Program-made: the position numbers and the translations under genes | NCBI GenBank assembly: GCA_964554015.1 | Contig: CAZKMO010000001.1 | Location: 1 to 64,000, forward strand | Length of the DNA stretch: 64,000 nt | Direction of reading: 5' to 3' | Origin: CAYUAG01 sp964554015 | Lineage (GTDB): Bacteria > Zhuqueibacterota > QNDG01 > CAYUAG01 | Notes under the pieces: generated by a model | Databases searched by the model: none | The model's input: the letters and a program-made list of their open reading frames with translations, nothing else | What the model was told of the DNA's origin: nothing | In this document: one piece after another, positions 34,666-44,300 of the stretch | How positions within the stretch are numbered: the first letter of the stretch is position 1 | Layout of the letters: each line of letters starts with the position of its first letter

Positions 34666-35073
34666 ATGAATATTAATAACATTCAGGATCAAATCATAAA
34701 AGAATTTTCCGGTTTAGATGACTGGCTGGATAAATATGAACATCTGATTAAATTAGGAAAATCCCTTAAAATTTCCGATATGGATTTGAAGAAAGAAGAA
34801 TATCAAATACCAGGATGTCAATCTAACCTTTGGATTAATGTAGAAAAGAGAAATAATAAACTATTTATCGCCGCAGACAGCGATGCCCTCATAACCAGAG
34901 GAATCATATCTTTATTGCTCAGGGTTTTAAATAATCAATCACCTGATGATATTGTAAATGCTGATCTCTATTTTATAGATAAAATCGGATTAAGCTCCCA
35001 CCTCTCACCCACCCGGGCCAATGGCTTGGCATTAATTGTAAAGACGATTAAATCCCTGGCCCAGAACGGTTAA
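34666..35073 (+). CDS. sufE: SufE-like sulfur acceptor
   Basis: 135 residues. Acceptor Cys51 lies in YQIPGCQSNLWI, the same position and motif as Escherichia coli SufE. The N-terminal helix IIKEFSGLDDWLDKYEHLIKLG and C-terminal SPTRANGLALIVKTI are typical. It takes the SufS persulfide and hands it on. It starts 2 bases after sufS, showing tight coupling. Here the natural partner could be the EanB-like rhodanese (inference). Confidence 0.9.
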   Translation: MNINNIQDQIIKEFSGLDDWLDKYEHLIKLGKSLKISDMDLKKEEYQIPGCQSNLWINVEKRNNKLFIAADSDALITRGIISLLLRVLNNQSPDDIVNADLYFIDKIGLSSHLSPTRANGLALIVKTIKSLAQNG

Positions 35074-35100
35074 GGTTAAAAATAAAAAAGGAGATGCTAT

Positions 35101-35784
35101 ATGCAACCTAAAGCTCTACTGATTGGAAACTCCGATGGCATTGGATTAGCAACAACCAGAAGACTACTCCTAACCGGATGGAAAATCATGGGTGTATCCA
35201 GAAGTAAATCACCCCTATCCAACAAAACCTATATTCACCGGATCGCTGATGTGAGCAAAAGCAACTACTCAGAACTGATTAAAGAATTGACACAAAAAGG
35301 TCCATTTGATCTGTGTATTTACTTTGCAGGAATCGGAAAACTGTTTGATTTCACCAATATGAATCCTGAACCAAAAGTTATAGAGGTGAACCTAACCGGA
35401 ATGGTCAAAACCGCAGCTGCAGTCATACCCCCTATGGTTACTAAAGGACAGGGACACTTCATTGGTATTTCCAGCGTGGCTGATGAATTACTCTCAGCCG
35501 AGGCGCCTTCTTACCACGCCTCCAAAGCAGGCTTTTCCCATTATCTGGAGAGTCTGGCCTTGGCTTTGAAAAATACGGGTGTACAGGTTACCAATGTCCG
35601 GTTAGGATTTGTAGATACAAAAATGGCAAAAGGTGAAGTTAAACCCTTTATGATAAGTATTGAAAAAGCAGTTGACCATCTGATGAAGTGCATCAAAAAG
35701 AAACCTGTCCGTTACACAGCACCAGGCATTATTGTACCATTGGTAAAGTTTCGTAAAGTACTGATAAAATTAAGAGGAGAATAA
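35101..35784 (+). CDS. short-chain dehydrogenase/reductase
   Basis: 227 residues. Cofactor motif GNSDGIGLATTRRLL (a variant of TGxxxGIG), NAG-like loop YFAGIGK, catalytic Ser in GISSVAD and Tyr-x-x-x-Lys in YHASKAGF, all present. Substrate unknown. It starts 27 bases after sufE with SD AAGGAG and may be the fifth gene of the operon, though nothing ties it to ergothioneine. Confidence 0.82.
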   Translation: MQPKALLIGNSDGIGLATTRRLLLTGWKIMGVSRSKSPLSNKTYIHRIADVSKSNYSELIKELTQKGPFDLCIYFAGIGKLFDFTNMNPEPKVIEVNLTGMVKTAAAVIPPMVTKGQGHFIGISSVADELLSAEAPSYHASKAGFSHYLESLALALKNTGVQVTNVRLGFVDTKMAKGEVKPFMISIEKAVDHLMKCIKKKPVRYTAPGIIVPLVKFRKVLIKLRGE

Positions 35785-35790
35785 CGTGTG

Positions 35791-36879
35791 ATGCAAAAAA
35801 CAAAAATAATTAAGTATTTTTATCTGGTTAGAGTATGTATCATAATTGGTTTACTAAACATAAGTATTACTATTAATTGCTCGAAAAATCCTGCTTCATC
35901 AGAAAATAAGGGAAATCGACTCGAGTATGTTGACCCTGAAGAGGTTGGTTATTCATCTGAAAAACTCAACCTGGCAAAACAATTTGCAGAACAAAGCGGC
36001 TATGCTGCCGTAATGGCACTATGTGAAGGAAAAGTGTTCTTTTCCTGGGGTGAGATAACTAAGAATTATTTATGCCATTCTATCAGAAAGCCATTTTTAA
36101 GTGCACTTTACGGTATTTATGTTGAGCAGGGTACTATCAACCTCGATGCAACCCTGGAAGAGCTAAATATTGATGATATCTCCCCCAGCCTGACTGAGGC
36201 TGAAAAACAAGCAACCGTAAGAGATTTATTGAAATCCCGCTCCGGTGTCTATCATGAAGCTGCTTCGGAAGATCCTGTCATGATTGCAACCCGCCCGGAA
36301 CGAGGAAGCCATCCTCCGGGCACTTTCTATTATTATAATAATTGGGATTTTAATGTACTGGGTACCATTTTTGAACAAGAAACCGAAACCAAGATATTCG
36401 AGGAATTCAACAACAAGATAGCCGGGCCTGTGGGTATGGAAGATTTTGCGATTGAAAACTGTTATTATAAGTATGAGATGGAAAAATCCCAGCATCCGGC
36501 CTATCATTTCAGGATGAGTGCAAGGGATATGGCAAGATTCGGGGTACTGTATCAAAAAAATGGAATGTGGAAGGAAAACCGGATAATTTCCCGTGCCTGG
36601 ATTGATGAAAGTACAACCGCCTATTCACCTGTAGATAGCGCTTCCGGTATAGGGTATGGGTATATGTGGGATGTTTTCCCGGAAGGTTCCTTAATAGCCA
36701 CTCTAATCGGTTATTCAGGCTATTATCATACCGGCGTAGGTGTTCATGTCTTAGTGATTGTACCAGAACTAAATTTAGTACTGGTGGAACGGTACGATAC
36801 AGACAGCGATTGGATTGATCCCGGAGAAGTAGGCATAGAGCTGGGGTTGATGATAATAAATTCCCGTATAACTAACTAA
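35791..36879 (+). CDS. lipoprotein serine hydrolase of the beta-lactamase/penicillin-binding fold
   Basis: 362 residues from ATG 35791 (a GTG at 35788 is in frame just before; SD AGGAG). Lipoprotein signal ends NISITINCSKN. Beta-lactamase class C/esterase EstB-type domain with Ser97-x-x-Lys100 in HSIRKPF, YxN-like YYNNWDFNVLG, and a C-terminal YSGYYHTGVGVHV in place of the usual KTG/HTG box. Likely an envelope hydrolase rather than a resistance gene. Six bases separate it from the SDR gene. Confidence 0.8.
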   Translation: MQKTKIIKYFYLVRVCIIIGLLNISITINCSKNPASSENKGNRLEYVDPEEVGYSSEKLNLAKQFAEQSGYAAVMALCEGKVFFSWGEITKNYLCHSIRKPFLSALYGIYVEQGTINLDATLEELNIDDISPSLTEAEKQATVRDLLKSRSGVYHEAASEDPVMIATRPERGSHPPGTFYYYNNWDFNVLGTIFEQETETKIFEEFNNKIAGPVGMEDFAIENCYYKYEMEKSQHPAYHFRMSARDMARFGVLYQKNGMWKENRIISRAWIDESTTAYSPVDSASGIGYGYMWDVFPEGSLIATLIGYSGYYHTGVGVHVLVIVPELNLVLVERYDTDSDWIDPGEVGIELGLMIINSRITN

Positions 36880-36936
36880 AGACTAATTTCTATTTAAACC
36901 AAAGATTCCTTATTTCTTAAAAAAGGGAGTATATCA

Positions 36937-37404
36937 ATGAGTAATCTTTTATATGTTCTGTTAATTTCGGCTGTAATATTCTGCACCTGTGTTGAAAATA
37001 AAAATTCGGAAGACCTTGCCCTTCAGGCAATCCAAGAACTGCATGCAAAAGATAAGGTTGCTTCTTTTCAAGGTGATATAAGGACCTTATTGTCTCTCTT
37101 TGCAGAGGATGGTATAGTGATTCCAGCGGAAGGTGAAATTATTAGAGGAAAAGAGGGGCTAAAAAAAATGCTGGAAAAAAATTTTAAAGACCAGAAAGAC
37201 TATACGTTGATAGAATATAAGCATGATTTTAAAGAAATAAAAGTTATGGGTGAATATGCCTATGAATGGGGTCTATACAGTGGCGCCTATAAATCCAAAA
37301 AAAATGATAAAATATTAACCGGAAGCGGTAAACTGATGAGAATATTAAAACGACAAAAAGATGGAAGTTGGAAAATATCAAGATCGATTTGGACTGTTGA
37401 TTAA
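36937..37404 (+). CDS. exported SnoaL/DUF4440-like protein
   Basis: 155 residues. N-terminal hydrophobic segment with lipobox-like ISAVIFCTCVE. The body follows the cone-shaped NTF2 fold: LFAEDGIVIPAEGEIIRGKEGLKKML, then YEWGLYSGAY, GSGKLMRILKRQKDGSWKISRS, as in DUF4440 proteins. No function known. SD AAAGGGAG. Confidence 0.75.
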   Translation: MSNLLYVLLISAVIFCTCVENKNSEDLALQAIQELHAKDKVASFQGDIRTLLSLFAEDGIVIPAEGEIIRGKEGLKKMLEKNFKDQKDYTLIEYKHDFKEIKVMGEYAYEWGLYSGAYKSKKNDKILTGSGKLMRILKRQKDGSWKISRSIWTVD

Positions 37405-37705
37405 TAACATACAGTTTAATAACCGATAATAAAATCTTAAAAGCAAATTTAGCAGTAATAGTATCGTTTTGATTTCATTCAGAGGGAATATTTCATTGGG
37501 AAAAAATTGAAATAATATACGTAAGTCAAAAATCTTATTAAAAAAATATCTGTGAAAATATATTTTTGGGGAACTTTAAAAAAATTTCTAACGTTAAATG
37601 ATGGGTATTATTTAATAAAAATTATTAAATAAGTAAGAATACTTAGTAATGGAAGTTATTAAATATAAGATTTTTTAGAGTAAATAAGCTCATTAAAGGC
37701 AATAT
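37405..37705. other. AT-rich intergenic region with perfect inverted repeat
   Basis: 301 bases, strongly AT-rich. TTATTTAATAA (37608-37618) and TTATTAAATAA (37622-37632) form a perfect 11-bp inverted repeat with a 3-base loop, without a following T-run. It lies 74 bases before a GTG start and could be an operator or cruciform. No gene or RNA is visible. Confidence 0.45.
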
Positions 37706-39616
37706 GTGAAAAAAAAATCTAAAAATATTAATTCTAAATTACCGTTTTCCAGACGAGAATTCATAAAAAAAACAGCCGGAGCCACTACTGGCTTACTTTT
37801 TTCTCCCTTTTTTGTTACAAAATATATAAAAGAACCCCGGAGAGTATCAGACAATTCCCGGGTTGTTATGGTCAAGGATGATAGTGCCATTCCTACATCC
37901 GTTATTGATGAGAATGTTGTACAGGTTATGATGGATGTTGGTATCTGTGATCTTACTGATATCGATAATGTGGGGGAAGCCTGGAAAAGTCTGTTCCCTG
38001 ATCTCACTTTAAATTCTGTTATTGGCATTAAAGTAAACTGTATTAATAAATCGCTTTCCAGTCATCCCCGGGTTGCCAATGCCATTGTGCAGGGATTAAA
38101 ACGTATGACGGTTGAAAATGAATCCTTTCCGGAAAATAATATAATAATCTGGGATAGAACTAACCGGGAATTAAGAAATGCAGGATACACTATCAATACT
38201 AGTGATACTGGAGTCCGGTGTTTCGGAAGTAACCAAAATGGCGTCGGCTATTCCAAAAAATCCTATAATATTCATGGCAGCACCCAGAAACTCAGCCGGA
38301 TCCTCACCGAATCCATTGATTATTTGATCAATCTCTCTGTATTAAAAAATCACGGAACTGCCGGCGTGACTTTAAGTATGAAAAATCATTACGGCACCTG
38401 CCAACAACCAGGACATATACATGGTAACTATTGTAACCCCTTTATACCAGCCTTAAATGCACTCTCACCCATCCGGGATAAACAAGTTGTTTGTATAAAC
38501 GATGCCCTTATGGGAATTATTTCAGGGGGACCGGGAGGACCTCCTCAAATCACTCCCCAAAGTCTGATTCTGAGTACCGATCCTGTAGCTCTGGACAGCA
38601 TAGGTGCTCAATTACTGGAGGACAACGGATGTAAATCCTTATATCGAGCTGCCTATATTCACTCTGCTTCCCAAGAACCATATAATCTTGGTATAGATGA
38701 TCCGGAGCAAATCGACTTGGTAACCATTACCTCGCCCTCTGTTCCCGGCTCGGTTTTTCTGGACCAGACCACTGTTACCCAGGGAGAGATGGTCAAGGTG
38801 AACTGGTCAGACTGGCCGGGAAAGGTGAACATCGCCCTTTATAAGGATGGCACTTTCTGGATGTATGCAGTTAAGGTCACAGACAGCAGCGGTACCCTGG
38901 ATTTGGATACCACTGATTGGGAGATCAGAAATGATTACCAGATTAAGATCATGCTGCAGGCCAATGAAAATATCAGCCAGTCTTCTAGTACTTTCTCTGT
39001 TACCTCTCCATTTTCACCCGGCTCGGTTTCTCTGAACCAGACCACTGTCACCCAGGGAGAGTGGGTCAAGGTGAACTGGTCAGGCTGGCCGGGAAAGGTG
39101 AATATTGCCCTTTATAAGGGCGGCACTTTCTGGATATATGTTGCTAAGGAAGCAGACAGCAGCGGTACCCTGAATTTGGATACCACTGATTGGGAGATCA
39201 GAGATGACTACCGGATCAAAATCGTTCTTTGTGCGGATGAAAATATCAGTCAATTCTCAAGTACCTTCTCTGTGGAAGAACCCACCGGGGAAACAGATCC
39301 CACCACCATAGAAGAACAAAATGGAGGAAAGATTCCGAAACGATTTCGACTATATCAGAATTATCCCAATCCCTTCAATGCCAGCACTATAATTGCTTAT
39401 CAATTAATGAAGTCATCCTACGTTGATCTGGGCATATACAATGTAAAAGGTTCATTATTAAGGAGAATGGTGCATCAGCGACAGAATACTGGATTTCATC
39501 GCCTTAGATGGGATGGGACCAATACATTCGGCGTACCAGTTCCCAGTGGAATTTATATAGTCCGTCTTACAGTGGATGGATACAGCCAAGCCAGAAAAAT
39601 GCAGTTGCTGCGTTGA
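37706..39616 (+). CDS. Tat-exported DUF362 protein with Ig-like repeats and sorting tail
   Basis: 636 residues from GTG 37706 (SD AAAGGC). A twin-arginine leader (FSRREFIKKTAGATTGLLF) is followed by a DUF362 domain (about 50-345: GIKVNCINKSLSSHPRVANA, KNHGTAGVTLSMKNHYGT, INDALMGIISGGPGGPP). DUF362 proteins often carry ferredoxin cysteines; here none is clustered. Residues about 347-525 are two near-identical Kre9/Ser-Thr-rich-like beta domains (91-residue period) with the core VKVNWS-x-WPGKVNIALYK. Residues about 550-636 are a sorting tail (NYPNPFNASTIIAYQL). An envelope or surface protein of unknown activity. Confidence 0.75.
   Translation: MKKKSKNINSKLPFSRREFIKKTAGATTGLLFSPFFVTKYIKEPRRVSDNSRVVMVKDDSAIPTSVIDENVVQVMMDVGICDLTDIDNVGEAWKSLFPDLTLNSVIGIKVNCINKSLSSHPRVANAIVQGLKRMTVENESFPENNIIIWDRTNRELRNAGYTINTSDTGVRCFGSNQNGVGYSKKSYNIHGSTQKLSRILTESIDYLINLSVLKNHGTAGVTLSMKNHYGTCQQPGHIHGNYCNPFIPALNALSPIRDKQVVCINDALMGIISGGPGGPPQITPQSLILSTDPVALDSIGAQLLEDNGCKSLYRAAYIHSASQEPYNLGIDDPEQIDLVTITSPSVPGSVFLDQTTVTQGEMVKVNWSDWPGKVNIALYKDGTFWMYAVKVTDSSGTLDLDTTDWEIRNDYQIKIMLQANENISQSSSTFSVTSPFSPGSVSLNQTTVTQGEWVKVNWSGWPGKVNIALYKGGTFWIYVAKEADSSGTLNLDTTDWEIRDDYRIKIVLCADENISQFSSTFSVEEPTGETDPTTIEEQNGGKIPKRFRLYQNYPNPFNASTIIAYQLMKSSYVDLGIYNVKGSLLRRMVHQRQNTGFHRLRWDGTNTFGVPVPSGIYIVRLTVDGYSQARKMQLLR
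38744..39276 (+). repeat. 273-bp tandem coding repeat
   Basis: Two copies with a 273-base period (38744 and 39017 onward) encode the Ig-like domains of the DUF362 protein. They are nearly identical at DNA level over long stretches, for example CCCGGCTCGGTTT and CTGGCCGGGAAAGGTGAA. Close DNA identity indicates recent duplication or gene conversion. Confidence 0.8.
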
Positions 39617-39755
39617 GTTGAGTATAATGGTTCTTAAAAGAATTAGCTATAAGGGGATAGGGAAAATAGAGGATATAAGCAAAAGAAAAAAAATAATTAG
39701 CAAAATTTTGTAATAATAGAAGGACATTATCAATCTTGTTTGAAGGAGAAATAAT

Positions 39756-40298
39756 ATGAATCGTAAATATGTTGTTCTGCTGTTTAGCATAATCTTAATT
39801 AGTTCTCTTACCTGTTCTAAAAAAAATTCTACCAATCCTGAAATAGTCACCATAACCGATTTGCTTCCCCAGGATAATGAAATAAGCGGATGGGTGAGCA
39901 CAGGAAATACCTGGTGGGCTACCAGCAGCAGTGAATTGAACCAATATATCAATGGAGAAGAACCCGATTACACTAAATATGGATTTAGGGAAGGAGCCAT
40001 GCAGAGCTATTCCGGCACTGTATTGGAAAACTCAACTATTATGGAAGTTCGGGTATTCGATCAGCAATCAGAGGAAAATGCGCAGGCATTGTTTCAGGAA
40101 TTAGCTACCCGTTTAGTTAATCCCCTGGTCTGGTCTGAAGCAGGTGAAGAGGCAAGAATAGAACGATTTTTCCTCTCTCAGAAAATTATCTTCTGGAAAT
40201 CGAAATATTTCGTATCACTCACTATTGATTCAGGTTTGGATGAGGCATTGAACGTTCTTAAAACCTTTGCTACCAATATGGATGCAAAAATTTCATAA
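39756..40298 (+). CDS. lipoprotein of unknown function
   Basis: 180 residues. Lipoprotein signal ending ISSLTCSKKNS (lipid Cys about 20). The body reads EISGWVSTGNTWWATSSSELNQYI, then a beta-rich domain ending in TFATNMDAKI, reminiscent of DUF6599-type envelope proteins. It lies between two DUF362 genes (139 bases after, 18 before), with SD AAGGAG, and is likely cotranscribed with the second. Confidence 0.6.
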   Translation: MNRKYVVLLFSIILISSLTCSKKNSTNPEIVTITDLLPQDNEISGWVSTGNTWWATSSSELNQYINGEEPDYTKYGFREGAMQSYSGTVLENSTIMEVRVFDQQSEENAQALFQELATRLVNPLVWSEAGEEARIERFFLSQKIIFWKSKYFVSLTIDSGLDEALNVLKTFATNMDAKIS

Positions 40299-40316
40299 TT
40301 AAAAAATTGAATCTCC

Positions 40317-41276
40317 ATGCAGAATGAAAATATAAAATTAAAAAATCCCATATCTCGAAGAGCCTTTCTGGAATACTCGGCCAAATTGGGGAGTGCCCTA
40401 ACCGCAGGGATGCTTTTCCCAGGATTGCCATCAGAAAGCATCCCCTTATCCCCTTCTTCACCAGTAGTGGCTGTAGTTAAGGGAACCCCCCCCAACGCAG
40501 TCAGCAAAGCCATCGAGCTGGTGGGGGGGATAGGCAGTTTCGTACAACCTGGCAGTACAGTACTGATTAAACCCAATGTATCTTTTCCTAATTCCAAAAC
40601 CTGGGGAACCACTACCAGCCCGGAAGTTGTAAAAGCTGTTACCCAGCTTACCCTGGATGCTGGTGCCCAAAGAGTAATCATTGCAGATAATACCATGCGT
40701 AAAACCGATATCTGTTTCCATAAAACTGGTATAATGGAAATGCTTTCTAATATGGATAAGGTAAACATCATTCCCATACAACAGGAAAATTTTTTCAGGG
40801 AAGTTCCGGTTCCCGGGGGAAAAGCACTCACCAAGGTGAAAATAGCCAAGCTTATCCAGCGAGCTGATTTGATTATCAATCTGCCCTGTGCCAAATCTCA
40901 TTCAGCCACTCAGGTAAGTTTTGGTTTGAAAAACCTGATGGGACTAATCTGGGATAGAAGTTATTTACATCAGGGAACTGATCTGCATACTGCCATTGCT
41001 GAACTGGCTTTGATAATGCAACCCCAGCTTACCATACTGGATGCCACTCGTGCCCTGATAACTGCCGGCCCTACCGGTCCGGGCAAAGTGCAGAATTTGA
41101 ACACCATTGTAGCTAGTACTAATATCTTGGCTGTGGATGCCTATGCCGTAGGCCTGGCACCCTGGAATAATCGTTTTCTGACCGCAAAAACAGTTAAACA
41201 TCTTTACCGGGCTTCCCAATTAGGAATTGGAGAGATAAATATTGATAATATGATCATCCGCAAAGCTATCCTCTAA
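40317..41276 (+). CDS. Tat-exported DUF362 protein
   Basis: 319 residues. Leader with SRRAFLEYSAKLGSALTAGMLF fits Tat export. DUF362 body: GSTVLIKPNVSFPN, TTSPEVVKAVTQLTLDAGA, LINLPCAKSHSATQVSFGLKNLMGLIWDR, and IVASTNILAVDAYAVGLAPW. It lacks the ferredoxin cysteines seen in some relatives. A paralogue of the larger DUF362 protein upstream but without Ig repeats or sorting tail. No function is established for the family. Confidence 0.78.
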   Translation: MQNENIKLKNPISRRAFLEYSAKLGSALTAGMLFPGLPSESIPLSPSSPVVAVVKGTPPNAVSKAIELVGGIGSFVQPGSTVLIKPNVSFPNSKTWGTTTSPEVVKAVTQLTLDAGAQRVIIADNTMRKTDICFHKTGIMEMLSNMDKVNIIPIQQENFFREVPVPGGKALTKVKIAKLIQRADLIINLPCAKSHSATQVSFGLKNLMGLIWDRSYLHQGTDLHTAIAELALIMQPQLTILDATRALITAGPTGPGKVQNLNTIVASTNILAVDAYAVGLAPWNNRFLTAKTVKHLYRASQLGIGEINIDNMIIRKAIL

Positions 41277-41334
41277 TAAAAGGTATGGGATTAGAATGTT
41301 ATAAATATGACATTTTATATAAGGAAAATAAATT

Positions 41335-44300
41335 ATAAAATCCCTTTCCAAGGTTATTTGTACCAGGAATATCTGGCTTTCCTGGTTATTTGTATTTCTG
41401 AGCCTATTTCCCGCTTTTTCCCAGGTAAAAAAATACTGGCCTAAACGGCGGTTCCCCCACCTGGTTGTAAAAGATAAACTCTGGATTGGTACTCCCCGGG
41501 GATTATATCAGTATCATGCTGAGGATGACACCTGGACAATATACGGCAAGCACAATGGTCTCCCTTCCAACCGTATTCAACTAATTCAATATGACGGAGA
41601 ATATCTCTGGGTAGTCACCCCCGAAGGTACAGCATTTGGTGATATTCGTCTGAATAAATGGCTGGTTTATAATCAAGAAAACGGTCTTCCCAGCAATAAG
41701 GTTAATTCCATAGCTTTTCAGGAAGACTATGTATGGGTAGCCACCGACAGGGGAGCTGCCCGTTTTGATAAACTCATTCAGGAATGGGAACACTTTACCC
41801 TTGAAGATGGTCTTCCTGACTCCGTAGTTACAGATGTGATTGTGGAAGAGGATCTGGTGTATCTTTCCACCTATAAAGGTCTGGTCGAATATGATATAAA
41901 TTTTGAAAAATGGCGTGTATATCCTATTCTTCATGACAGTATATCCTCGGTAATAAAATTTATATATCCCACCACAGATTACCTCTGGTTGTTTACTGAT
42001 CAGGGCCCCCTGAGATTTAACAAACAGCTTCATTCTATTCTTTCCTTCCCCGAAAATGATCAACTGAAATTTTCCAACATACAAGACCTGGTGGTTGACA
42101 ATGAAAAATTTTGGTCTGCCACCACTGCAGGAGTATTTATCTATGATCCGGCCAACATTCTCTGGCGTCCATTTCAGGAACAAATTCATCTTCCCGATTC
42201 ATCAGTAAAAGCTATGGCCTTTAGCCAGGGCAAGCGTTGGTTTGTCACTGAAACCGGTATAGCAGTATTTGATGAGCAAATAAAAAGCTGGGATTATTAT
42301 GGGAAAGCACATGGACTCTCCTCCCAACAGTATGACGCCATAGCCACTTTCCGGAGTCAGGTTTTTCTGATAAATAATTCAACTATTGACTATTATATAC
42401 CTCAGGAAAATCGCTGGAGAGTATATCCTCTGAAAGATGTAAGCATATTATCACAGAGAAAAACTCCTTATGTTTCCCTGGATCAGGAAAAGGGAAGTTT
42501 TGTACAAATTACACCCAAGGCGCAACTCGGGATCAGCGGCAGCCGTTGGAATTCTCGTTTTAATTTCTCCCACTCTTTTGATCTGGAGACGGATCAATCC
42601 CAAAGCGAAAATGATATAGCTCACCGAAGAGATGTGAAATCTCAGCTGACTCTTCCTAAAGGACAAACAATTAATGGATTCTATGATGATACAGATTTCA
42701 ATCAGACCATGTATGGTATTCGATATAAAGGGTTGAAGAAGGATCTGGTGCAGGAAGTAAATTGGGGAGATATTCGTTATGAACAGGGTAAGACTCATCT
42801 GATTCCGTCTATCGGCATATTCGGAGTTTCAGGTCGGTTGGAAACCGGATCCAAAACAGAGCAATACGGCCGGAGTCTGGTATCAGCCAAGGTCTGGAGT
42901 GGTGAAAAAACAACAGGGCAGGACACTGAATTTTTCACCGGAAATATGCATGAGGCCCGAATTTCCCTTCGAGATGTCGATTACATCCCCTATACCTATT
43001 TTTGCTGGGATACTACTGATACAGGCATTGATCTGGATAAAAACTCGGAACAGATCTTTGTTGATGATGGCAATGAACAAACCAATACCCGCAATACGCT
43101 GATTGACTTTACCATAGGAGGCATAAAAGGAGATTTCGATAAACTCCTGCCTTTTGAGGATTATGTTGTTGATCATGATAAAGGTATATTAATGCTGACC
43201 AGACCACTATCTCCATCAGCTGTCATGATCCTGAAAGCAAAATCGGCAGGCTTACCCTGGGAACGGGTGTTAAAAACTACTGAGAAATCTTCTTATACCA
43301 TGCTGAATCGATACTTTGTGGACGGAATGAAAATTATTCCTTCCAGTTTCAGCCTGCAGATTACTGATTCGACTGGAAAGGATTTACCTATTTTCCAATT
43401 CGGCCTGGATGGGAATAGAGATGGAAGAGTTGATCCGGAATGGATAGATACCAGAGAAGGGATTCTGTCTTTTCCCTCCCCCCAACCTTTTCCCCAGGCT
43501 GTATATCAGATAGAAAATCCCCTGTCTTCTTTTCTGATGCATATCCAGTTTGAAACCGAAATTTCTATTTTTATGTTAAAACATAACCGCTTGATTCGGG
43601 GAACGGAGACGGTTACCGTGGATGGGGATATTCTGACCGCAGGGCAAGATTATATAATTGATTATACCAGTGGTTCCCTGCTTATTCTTAAGGAAGGAAT
43701 AGTTGCAGAAGATAGTGAGATAAAAGTAAAGTATGAATTTTACCAGAATTCATCGGAAAAATTTCATTTAGGCGGAATTGGATTCGGACCTTCGGATAAT
43801 ATACTGATGGAAGTGAATGGATTTGCTTATGATGAAGAAAACTCGGGAAGTGATTCTGGATCCATGCAAGGTATTAATTTTTTTGGGGAATTTAAAGGGA
43901 AAATAAAGGGATTGGATTTCAAATTAACTCCTGAACTTGCCCAGAGTCTGGGAAGGGAAAGCAAGGGCAGCAGTTTTCATATCAGAACCGATATAAGTTC
44001 ACAACGGATACGACTGTATTCGGAATATGAAAAATATGATTCCGAATTTAAAAATCTTTTTCCCAGAAAATTCCAGTTAGGTGAAATGGAGAAGCGGTTA
44101 GCTGCAGGAGTAACTGTATTACCCCTAGATTTTCTGGATATTACAGGTCAATGGTCTCAGCAGCAAACCCCAAAAACTATTTCGGGAAAACATAATAAGG
44201 AAGAAAACCTGAGTGGAAAACTTTTACTGAATAAAAAACAACTGCCAGCTTTATCCCTTTCTTTAAGACACCGTACTCTTAAGACAGAAGAATATCAATC

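Noticed and set aside
31112..35073. Aerobic ergothioneine pathway (EgtABCDE)
   Set aside because: Only the EgtD-type enzyme is found; no EgtB-like sulfoxide synthase, EgtC amidase or EgtE lyase. The desulfurase carries SufS motifs and pairs with SufE.
40178..40894. 238-codon minus-strand frame
   Set aside because: Antisense to the lipoprotein and DUF362 genes, whose families are recognisable; no protein-like motif.
41581..42189. 202-codon minus-strand frame
   Set aside because: Antisense to the propeller region, which clearly continues through this stretch in the plus frame.
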